DNA from: Planctomycetota bacterium
GTDB lineage: Bacteria > Planctomycetota > Planctomycetia > Gemmatales > Gemmataceae
Assembly (NCBI GenBank): GCA_021325115.1
Contig: JAJPHU010000091.1
Coordinates: forward strand, 1-46,809
DNA length: 46,809 nt
Direction of reading: 5' to 3'
Shown here piece by piece: positions 36,435-43,686 of the stretch; position 1 is the first letter of the stretch, and each line of letters opens with the position of its first letter. The translations under genes were made by a program, and so were the position numbers. Under the pieces are notes generated by a model. It saw nothing but the letters and a program-made list of their open reading frames with translations, was not told where the DNA came from and did no database searches.

Positions 36435-36950
36435 ATGAAATGCATAAAAATAGGCAATTTCGTGGCCCTCATAGCAGCATTGGGCTTGGCAGGGGCGCTC
36501 TTGGCCCAATCGGCACCAGACAAGATTGCGGCACGACCCATCAAATACGCCGAACTGGGCAAGTTGGTACGGAGTTATCGAGGTAAAGTGATTGTTGTGG
36601 ATTTTTGGTCTCTCGATTGTGCGCCATGTAAGCGCGAATTTCCCCACCTCGTCGAACTCCACCGAAAATACCACCAGGATGGCCTCGTGGCAATGTCGGT
36701 CGCTCTCGATAACCCGGCAGATAGGACCATTCGCGCCAAGGTAGATGAGTTTCTTCAGAAAAAGCAGGCCGCCTTTACGAATTTGATTGCTGAAGGAGAC
36801 ATCGATGATTGGTATAACACCCTGAAGATCGGCGGCATACCCTGTGTCTTCGTTTTCGATCGGGAGAATCGCCGGGTTAAGAAATTGGTCGGCGAGGAGG
36901 TCGATTACAAAATCATCGAGGCAGAGGTAGCCAAGCTGCTTAAGAAGTGA
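36435..36950 (+). CDS. TlpA-like thioredoxin-fold protein with signal peptide
   Basis: YRGKVIVVDFWSLDCAPCKREFPHLVELHRKYHQDGLVAMSVALD (CAPC); IGGIPCVFVFDRENR (cis-Pro). Confidence 0.9.
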   Translation: MKCIKIGNFVALIAALGLAGALLAQSAPDKIAARPIKYAELGKLVRSYRGKVIVVDFWSLDCAPCKREFPHLVELHRKYHQDGLVAMSVALDNPADRTIRAKVDEFLQKKQAAFTNLIAEGDIDDWYNTLKIGGIPCVFVFDRENRRVKKLVGEEVDYKIIEAEVAKLLKK

Positions 36951-38389
36951 TTGATATGATTCTCCCTTCTTCTACCCTGATTGATCGTCTCCGTGCCATT
37001 GTCGGCCGCGAAGGTATTTTGACATCACCCAGCGAGCTGCTCGTCTACGAATGCGACGGCTTCACCATTGAGAAAAACAAGCCCGACGTGGTTGTGTTCC
37101 CCACTTCGACGGAGCAGGTCGTACAAATCGTGAACGTTTGTAACGAGCTGGACGTGCCGTTTCTGCCGCGCGGCGCCGGCACCAGCTTGGCGGGCGGCTG
37201 TCTGCCGGTCGGCGGCGGCGTCATGATTACGCTTTCACGGATGAAACGCATCCTTGAAGTCGATTATCGCAATCGCTACGCTGTGGTCGAACCGGGCGTC
37301 GTCAACCTGTGGCTGACCAATCACCTCAAGCCGCATGGCTGGCACTTCGCCCCGGACCCGTCGAGCCAGGGCGCTTGCACTATTGGCGGCAATGTCGCCA
37401 CCAATTCCGGCGGGCCACATACCCTCAAATACGGCGTTACCGTCAATCATGTCCTTGGTCTGGAATTTGTCTTGCCCGATGGCCGAGTCGTCCGCACCGG
37501 TGGACCGGCGGAGGATAATCCCGGCTACGATCTGACCGGTGTTATCGTCGGCTCGGAGGGGACGTTTGGCATCGCCACGAAAGTCTGGGTACGCCTCACG
37601 CGCAATCCGGAAGCATATCGAACACTCTTAGGTGTCTTCGAGACAGTAGACGACGCCACCAACACCATTAGTGACATCATCGGCGCTGGCATTGTCCCTG
37701 CCGCCTTGGAGATGCTGGATCAGCTCATCTTGCAAGCAGTCGAGGCGGCGTTTCACTTCGGATTCCCGCTCGATGCTGGTGCGGTCCTCATCATGGAAGT
37801 GGACGGCCTGGAAGCGGGGTTGGACAGCGAGGCCGAGCGCATCATCGCCATTGCCAAGAAAAATCATGCTCGCGAAGTACGGCAAGCGGCGAGCGAGGCT
37901 GAGCGCTTGCTATTATGGAAATCGCGCAAGCAGGCCTTCGGCGCCGTCGGTCGGCTGGCGCCAAGCTACTGTACGCAAGACGGCGTGGTGCCGCGCACCC
38001 GTCTGCCGCACATTCTCCGTGAAATTCAGCGTATCGGCAAGAAATACAATATCCGTATCTGCAATGTATTTCATGCCGGCGACGGCAACATTCATCCGAT
38101 TTTGTTGTTCGACGAGCGCAACGCTGAGCAAGTCCGGCGCGTGCTGGATGCCAGCCGCGAGATCCTCGACGAATGCATCCGTGTCGGCGGCAGTGTCACC
38201 GGCGAGCACGGCATCGGTGTCGAGAAAATTGATTTCATGCCCAAGCTATTCACACCAGAAGATCTAGCCATGATGATGCGCTTACGGACCGCATTCAATC
38301 CCGAAGGCCGATGCAGTCCGTGCAAGATGCTGCCGACGGCCGGCGCTTGCATCGAGCCAAGCAAGGCAGGCCGTCGGGCGGCTCTTTGA
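36947..38389 (+). CDS. glcD: FAD-binding oxidase, glycolate oxidase subunit GlcD-like
   Basis: VVVFPTSTEQVVQIVNVCNELDVPFLPRGAGTSLAGGCLPVGGGVMITLSRM; GACTIGGNVATNSGGPHTLKYGVT; CNVFHAGDGNIHPILLFDER; GSVTGEHGIGVEKI. Confidence 0.94.
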   Translation: MIDMILPSSTLIDRLRAIVGREGILTSPSELLVYECDGFTIEKNKPDVVVFPTSTEQVVQIVNVCNELDVPFLPRGAGTSLAGGCLPVGGGVMITLSRMKRILEVDYRNRYAVVEPGVVNLWLTNHLKPHGWHFAPDPSSQGACTIGGNVATNSGGPHTLKYGVTVNHVLGLEFVLPDGRVVRTGGPAEDNPGYDLTGVIVGSEGTFGIATKVWVRLTRNPEAYRTLLGVFETVDDATNTISDIIGAGIVPAALEMLDQLILQAVEAAFHFGFPLDAGAVLIMEVDGLEAGLDSEAERIIAIAKKNHAREVRQAASEAERLLLWKSRKQAFGAVGRLAPSYCTQDGVVPRTRLPHILREIQRIGKKYNIRICNVFHAGDGNIHPILLFDERNAEQVRRVLDASREILDECIRVGGSVTGEHGIGVEKIDFMPKLFTPEDLAMMMRLRTAFNPEGRCSPCKMLPTAGACIEPSKAGRRAAL

Positions 38390-38410
38390 TCTTCGAGCAG
38401 TGTCTTAGAG

Positions 38411-38539
38411 TTGGCCCGGAAACGTCCCCACTGGGGCTACCGACACATCACGGTGCGGCTGCGACGGAAAGGCCGGCGAGTCAACCGCAAGCGAGTGTAC
38501 CGGCTGTGGCGGCAGCAAGGACTGAAAAGGCCGCTTTGA
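38411..38539 (+). pseudogene. IS3-family transposase (OrfB) fragment
   Basis: Open frame LARKRPHWGYRHITVRLRRKGRRVNRKRVYRLWRQQGLKRPL*; HTH_21-type WGYRxIxxxLRRxGxxVNxKRVYRLxRxxGL signature. Confidence 0.8.
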
Positions 38540-38556
38540 AGAGGAAACCCTCGGAT

Positions 38557-39765
38557 TCAACGGAAAGACACCGAGGATTGCCCTGCAGGCCGAGCAGCAC
38601 TCGCCAGGCGAAGGCAAGCGGCAAAGGCGAACAACAATGAGGCACAGCCGATGACGAACCATAGCATCCGTATGCAGTTGAAAAACAACCCCTGCACCAG
38701 AGGGCCGATCCAATACCAGCCCAGCCAGACCATCATGAGGGCCGGCGCCAGCCACAGAGCGTAGGAAACCCGGCTTCGTTTCTGGATGGTCCACCGCAAG
38801 GTCGCCGTGGTCAGCCCCGGAATCAGCGCGAGCAAGCCGGCAGCTACGGCCGGCTGCCAACCCAAAAATCCGCCCGCGATCATCAGCAGATCTATTTCAC
38901 CCCTTCCCAACGCCGCTGCATCGACGCCGAGGTTGAATAACAGCCGAACCAGCCCTGCAAGAGCAGCCCCGGCCAGGACGCCGGCCAGGCCGGTTGCCAA
39001 ACCCAATCGCCAGCTGCCCGGCGGCAGCCCATCTGGCAGCGGCCCCCAGACCGGCCACGGATACAACCCCTGGTATGGCGTCAAATCGCCTGACCACCAG
39101 GGATGCGCGCTGGGCATGGCGCCGACATACGGTCCATTCGAAAACACGGGGACATTTCTCTTGGGCCAGCCGGCCGAGCCGGGGAGCCAGTAGGTGGAAT
39201 CGATGACTGCCTGCGCCGGTTGATCAGGCCACGGCCAAGGAAGCAACAGCGCAGTCAACAAACCCAGAAAAACTCCCACAACTGTTACACACCTGGGCAC
39301 CCATCCCTGTTCCCAAAGGCACATCGTCGCCACAATCAACAAGCATCCCAACACAGCATGAGTGGAGAAAACTAACCACTGCCGCGGATCAAACATGTGC
39401 ATCAGAGCAAAGACATAATCGTTGTCGTACCAGTTCCAAACCTCGAAGTGGTGAATGTTCCGCGCGATCTCCAGGTGATAGATCAGGACGAAGAGAAGGC
39501 CGGTCAGCAATTCAATCCAGAAATAGCGCATCGAGAACGGTGCACCACAGGCGCGGCAGCGGCCGCGCAGCAGCCAGTAGCTGAGAATGGGTATGTTATC
39601 TTGCCAACGGATCGCTTTGCCGCACTGAGCGCAGGATGAAGGAGGGCGGACCAGGCTGCGGCCCTGCGGCAAACGCACGATGCAGACATTAAGAAAACTG
39701 CCGACCGTGCTGCCGAGCAGGAACAGCATGACAAGAAAGAACGCAATCCAGGCGGCGACAAGCAT
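38557..39765 (-). CDS. Prepilin peptidase (A24)-like paralog lacking both catalytic aspartates
   Basis: GSFLNVCIVRLPQGRSLVRPPSSCAQCGKAIRWQDNIPILSYWLLRGRCRACGAPFSMRYFWIELLTG; shared YPWPVW.PLP..LPPGSW.LGLATGLAG loop; catalytic motifs replaced by CLWEQGWVP and GRGEID. Confidence 0.88.
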   Translation of the reverse strand: MLVAAWIAFFLVMLFLLGSTVGSFLNVCIVRLPQGRSLVRPPSSCAQCGKAIRWQDNIPILSYWLLRGRCRACGAPFSMRYFWIELLTGLLFVLIYHLEIARNIHHFEVWNWYDNDYVFALMHMFDPRQWLVFSTHAVLGCLLIVATMCLWEQGWVPRCVTVVGVFLGLLTALLLPWPWPDQPAQAVIDSTYWLPGSAGWPKRNVPVFSNGPYVGAMPSAHPWWSGDLTPYQGLYPWPVWGPLPDGLPPGSWRLGLATGLAGVLAGAALAGLVRLLFNLGVDAAALGRGEIDLLMIAGGFLGWQPAVAAGLLALIPGLTTATLRWTIQKRSRVSYALWLAPALMMVWLGWYWIGPLVQGLFFNCIRMLWFVIGCASLLFAFAACLRLASAARPAGQSSVSFR

Positions 39766-39794
39766 GGCGTTATTGTAGGGGCCAGGAACCCGAT

Positions 39795-39855
39795 GGCGAA
39801 CGGCCAGCGTTAACCGGTTGGTTGCCGCCGCTATCAGCTGGCTAACGCTGATCCT
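39795..39855. repeat. Family J inverted repeat (GGCGAAYGGCCRGCGTYARCCGGYTGGTT)
   Basis: ggcgaacggccagcgttaaccggttggtt ... atcagctggctaacgctgatcc; 24/29 identical to the complement of 42963-42991, all differences transitions. Confidence 0.7.
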
Positions 39856-39908
39856 TGGCCCTCCCTGGCCTTGCCGCGATTGGGCATAGCCATTACCATG
39901 TGCCTTTC

Positions 39909-41900
39909 ATGGAACACTCTGTATTGCCACAGAAGGGCGATCACTGCGCCTGGCTGTTGCTCCTGCTGGCGCTGTTGGCCTGGCAAGGCTGGATGACGCT
40001 GACACTGTTCGGCGGCGAGCAGCCGTGGAAGCGCCTGGTGGATGATCGACCGATCTTATCCGGTCGGCATCCGCTGCACTTGTATCATGGCTATCTCGGC
40101 GCCCGTGCCCTGCGCGAACACGGCAGTCTGTCATGCTACGATCCGACCTTCCATGCAGGTTATCCCAAAACGCCGGTCTTTGATAGCGGCAGTCGGCCGG
40201 CCGAATTGATGCTGGCTCTGGCGGGCGGGCGCTATTGTCCGGCGGCGTACAAGATCGGCGTAGCCGTGATCTGCACCCTCGTTCCACTGTTTTTATTTGC
40301 AGCCGGCCGAGGGGTGGGATTGAAGCGAGCGCCGGCATGTTTGGCGTGCGTGTTCGGCTTACTGGTGTGGTGGGGACAGCCCTGCCGCGAGACGCTGGAA
40401 TCGGGTGACATCGATCTGTTATTAGCGGCACTCTTGGTGCTGGGGCAGGCTGGTCTGCTCATCCGTTATCATAACGATCCCGGCCCGCTCAGTTGGTTAG
40501 GCGTGTCCACCACTGCCCTGCTCGGCTGGTTTGCTCATCCGCTGCTTTTGACACTGATGATGCCGCTGTTCCTCGTCTACTACCTCAGTGTCGGCGCGCG
40601 CCATCGGCTGGCCTGGCACCTGGCGCTGTTGAGCGGCTTACTGGCGGCTATCGCGGTTAATAGCTTCTGGTTGATCGATTGGATTGATTACTGGTGGATT
40701 CGCGTGCCGCCACCACCCGGTGGGCCATCGCTCGGGGGGACTGGCCGCTCGCCAGTCGAATGGTTAACTGGGGCGATCGCGAAGAATATCTGGGCATCGT
40801 CCTTCTGGGGCGGGCCGATCGATAAGGCATTGGCCTGCATGTTGATGGCGGCAGCGGCAATCGGCGTTCTGCTGTACAACCAGAGCGGCCAGCGCGCCAC
40901 GGCACGCTTGCTCGGCTTGAGCTGGGCCGGCTTTCTCGCGCTCTCGGTGACTGGCCTGCTCTGGGAACCACTGGGGCGATTTGGTACGCCACGGCTGTTG
41001 GCACCGGCCTTACTGTTCGCGGCCCTGCCCGCTGCCCATGCTCTTGCTCTCCTTGCCACCCTGAGCTGGCGCTGGCGCATCGGCCGCTGGGCAAGTTTCA
41101 TCCTGGCTACGGTCCTCGTTGTTTTTCTCTGGCGTGCTCCTCCGCCTTCTTTCGCATCCTGGGTAAGGAGCCTCTGCGGCGCTGTCCCGCTGCAGCTCGG
41201 CCTGGATGCCAATCAGCAAGCCATCGTGGAAGCGTTGCGACAACATACCACTTCGGAGGCGCGCATTCTCTGGGAGGACCGCACCATTGCGTCCCTGGCA
41301 TCACACTGGACGCCGTTGTTGACGCTGTTGACCGAACGCGCCTACATCGGCGGCCTGGATGCAGACGTTCGCATTGAACATACCACCAACGGCTTGGCCG
41401 ACGCCATCCTCATGGGCCGTCCCATCCGCGATTGGGACGATGATGCCCTGAGCGAATACTGCATCCGCTACAACATCGGCTGGATCGTTTGCTGGTCGCC
41501 GGCAGCCGGCGAACGCTTGCGCCACTGGCCAGGGGCAAAATTGCTGGCTACGTTGCCAGCTGCTGTCGCCGGTGAGCCGCCCGGTTGTCTGTTCGCTGTG
41601 CAGCGCCAGGGTTACTCGTTCGCCCTGACTGGTTCGGCTCGCTGGTTGAGCGCCGATACGCAGCGTATCATTTTGGGCGATGTGGTCCCGCCGCGCAGCG
41701 GACCCGACAATCATGGCAAGAAACAAGTCCTCCTGAGCCTGCACTATCAGACCGGCATGCGCATTGCCCCCAGCCGCGTCCTTCTCGATGCCTGTCCGAT
41801 GGAGCGCGTTGGTTCCGTGCCCGGCGATGCCCAACCATTCGTCCGCCTCTGGATCGACGAACCTGTGACGCGCGTCACCATTATCTGGGACAAACGATAG
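39909..41900 (+). CDS. Hypothetical polytopic membrane protein (GT-C-like / YfhO-type)
   Basis: About 10 hydrophobic segments; DDRPILSGRHPLHLYHGYLGARALREHGSLSCYDPTFHAGYPKTPVFDSGSRPAEL. Confidence 0.8.
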   Translation: MEHSVLPQKGDHCAWLLLLLALLAWQGWMTLTLFGGEQPWKRLVDDRPILSGRHPLHLYHGYLGARALREHGSLSCYDPTFHAGYPKTPVFDSGSRPAELMLALAGGRYCPAAYKIGVAVICTLVPLFLFAAGRGVGLKRAPACLACVFGLLVWWGQPCRETLESGDIDLLLAALLVLGQAGLLIRYHNDPGPLSWLGVSTTALLGWFAHPLLLTLMMPLFLVYYLSVGARHRLAWHLALLSGLLAAIAVNSFWLIDWIDYWWIRVPPPPGGPSLGGTGRSPVEWLTGAIAKNIWASSFWGGPIDKALACMLMAAAAIGVLLYNQSGQRATARLLGLSWAGFLALSVTGLLWEPLGRFGTPRLLAPALLFAALPAAHALALLATLSWRWRIGRWASFILATVLVVFLWRAPPPSFASWVRSLCGAVPLQLGLDANQQAIVEALRQHTTSEARILWEDRTIASLASHWTPLLTLLTERAYIGGLDADVRIEHTTNGLADAILMGRPIRDWDDDALSEYCIRYNIGWIVCWSPAAGERLRHWPGAKLLATLPAAVAGEPPGCLFAVQRQGYSFALTGSARWLSADTQRIILGDVVPPRSGPDNHGKKQVLLSLHYQTGMRIAPSRVLLDACPMERVGSVPGDAQPFVRLWIDEPVTRVTIIWDKR

Positions 41901-41955
41901 GGAACAGGAAACGGAATTAGATATATAAATAATTTATTTATATTATTTGTATCCT

Positions 41956-42915
41956 CTATTCTCCTGTCCCTTTTTTTCGATAGAGATGTCCTGTATCGAC
42001 TTGCTCGAAACCCAAAGTGCGGAGCAGATGGATGCCGACCGCATTGTCGGTGCGAACCTGCATCTCAACGAGGGTGAAGAACTGATCCTGCAAATAGCGC
42101 AGCATCCCGGCCAGGAGGAACTTAGCCAAGCCCTGCCGCCGCATCTCGGTGGAAACAACAAGGTCGGTAATACCGATGGCATGTTGGTTCCAGGAAGGCA
42201 CATAGGTCTCCATCTCCCACAGAAGGGCGCGCGCGGTGTTTTGGCCGGTCAGCTTGTCCTGCAAGCGATATTCGTACAGTTCTACCGGGCCAAGGATGCA
42301 CTCCTGCCACCAGGTCATTTTCCGCACAGGATTGATGCAGATCTCATAGCGTAAACGATGGGCGGCGAAACGGCTATCGGAGATGTTAAATGCGCGCAGG
42401 AGGGAACGTTGCAAGACCAGGCAACTGCTTTCGACGACATAACCGTGGTGCGTGAAGAAAGGATATGCCAAGGGATCGCTGTCGAGAAAACCGGGGGAAT
42501 TGCTGCCCCCATACAGACTGAACGTGTATGGATTGAGGGGATACATGGGGCCGGCAAACAGTTTGCTACTTCCGTGTGAACGCAGGTACATTTCAGCGCG
42601 GCGAAGCAACTCGGAACCGATACCTTGGCGGCGATAAGACGGCGCGATGCCGAGGAGACAAACGACGCCGCTGCCGGAATCGAGAGCACTTTGCGAAGCG
42701 TTAGGCCCAAAGCCCGCCCAGGCAAAACCGACGATCTGTTGGTCAGCTTGAGCGATAATCAGACTCTCTGGATCAAAATATGGTTTTGAGAATAGAAAAA
42801 GCTCCAGCCACGAACAACCTTGCAGGCGTACGGCGCCGCGGCCGGTGAAGGCAGCGTTCCAGACCTCGACCAGTCCGGGAGGATCGGTATTGCGGAAAGT
42901 TCGATAGTGAATCAC
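41956..42915 (-). CDS. GNAT N-acetyltransferase, probably two tandem GNAT domains
   Basis: VIHYRTFRNTDPPGLVEVWNAAF; VVCLLGIAPSYRRQGIGSELLRRAEMYLRSHG; DLVVSTEMRRQGLAKFLLAGMLRYLQDQFFTLVEMQVRTDNAVGIHLLRTLGFEQVDTGHLYRK. GTG start 42915 preceded by AGGGAGG. Confidence 0.88.
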   Translation of the reverse strand: MIHYRTFRNTDPPGLVEVWNAAFTGRGAVRLQGCSWLELFLFSKPYFDPESLIIAQADQQIVGFAWAGFGPNASQSALDSGSGVVCLLGIAPSYRRQGIGSELLRRAEMYLRSHGSSKLFAGPMYPLNPYTFSLYGGSNSPGFLDSDPLAYPFFTHHGYVVESSCLVLQRSLLRAFNISDSRFAAHRLRYEICINPVRKMTWWQECILGPVELYEYRLQDKLTGQNTARALLWEMETYVPSWNQHAIGITDLVVSTEMRRQGLAKFLLAGMLRYLQDQFFTLVEMQVRTDNAVGIHLLRTLGFEQVDTGHLYRKKGTGE

Positions 42916-42927
42916 GCAGCCTCCCTT

Positions 42928-42991
42928 GGCGAACGGCTGGCGTCGGCCGGCCCCATACAACGAACCAGCCGGCTGACGCCGGCCATTCGCC
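42928..42991. repeat. Family J inverted repeat filling the BON/GNAT intergenic gap
   Basis: ggcgaacggctggcgtcggccgg ... aaccagccggctgacgccggccattcgcc; touches the BON stop codon (42991-42993). Confidence 0.75.
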
Positions 42992-43392
42992 TATGGCTTA
43001 TCGGCGTCCGCCTCAACACGAAGGCGGTCAAGGACGTTCTCTACCCCAACCGTGGTGTTCGCCAACTCGACAGCACGGCGGCGTTGCGTCAGGTCGGCGA
43101 CGGTGCCGTTCAATTCGACCACGCCCGGCCCGGCCAGACGCACCTGCACATCGGCGCCGGTCATGTCGCTGTCCCAGCGCAGCCGCAGGGCAACGCGGCT
43201 ATCCAGGCTGGCTTCGCTTAGCGAACCACGCACCGCCCCCCAGCCATTATGCAGCTTATCGCGCAGACGCCCTGTCACGCCATCGAATTTGGCAGCGGTC
43301 TTGTGGAAGACGCGCGCCAGCAAGTCGGCGTCTTGGCTGCAACCGCAGCTTGTCAACGCTAAGCTCAATATCAGCCCTAGAGCGCATTGCAA
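42991..43392 (-). CDS. BON-domain lipoprotein; start uncertain (TTG 43392, or an upstream codon inside the inserted element, up to 43617)
   Basis: LGLILSLALTSCGCSQ lipobox; DVQVRLAGPGVVELNGTVADLTQRRRAVELANTTVGVENVLDRLRVE = BON domain. Confidence 0.75.
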   Translation of the reverse strand: MQCALGLILSLALTSCGCSQDADLLARVFHKTAAKFDGVTGRLRDKLHNGWGAVRGSLSEASLDSRVALRLRWDSDMTGADVQVRLAGPGVVELNGTVADLTQRRRAVELANTTVGVENVLDRLRVEADADKP

Positions 43393-43539
43393 GTAGATGG
43401 AGCGGCTATATGTCTTCCTCCCTCCCTCCTTGTGGGGGAGGGCTGGGGTGAGGGGTAGGACGCTCTCCCCCCCCACCCCAACTCTCCCCCACAAGGAGGG
43501 AGGGAGAAAAACGCTACACCCACTTGCAATGCGCTCTAG
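43377..43539. mobile_element. MITE-like element with 18-bp terminal inverted repeats and an inner GC-rich palindrome (family F)
   Basis: TIRs ctagagcgcattgcaagt (43377-43394) and acttgcaatgcgctctag (43522-43539), perfect complements; inner cctccctccttgtgggggagggctggggtgagggg / cccccccaccccaactctcccccacaaggagggaggg. Confidence 0.85.
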
Positions 43540-43577
43540 CCGGAAGCGTCCGCCCATTGAGTCTACTCCTTGTCCGT

Positions 43578-43635
43578 GCCGAGCCGGAAGCGTAAGCGAC
43601 AGATACCTTGCCGTCACTTATGCTTCCGGATCGGC
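43578..43635. repeat. Family A palindrome (GCCGGAAGCGTAAGCGAC)
   Basis: gccgagccggaagcgtaagcgac ... gtcacttatgcttccggatcggc. Confidence 0.85.
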
Positions 43636-43686
43636 GCACGACGAGTATGGCGTGCTTCGCCCTTACGGGCAAGGGCAGAATGGCGG

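Noticed and set aside
40735-40760. Short palindrome gactggccgctcgccagtc inside the 681-aa ORF
   Set aside because: Only 6-bp arms; likely by chance in GC-rich coding DNA.
43397-43539. G/C-rich repeated blocks as a CRISPR or tandem array
   Set aside because: The two blocks are inverted, not direct, and are bounded by TIRs; a single palindrome, no spacers.
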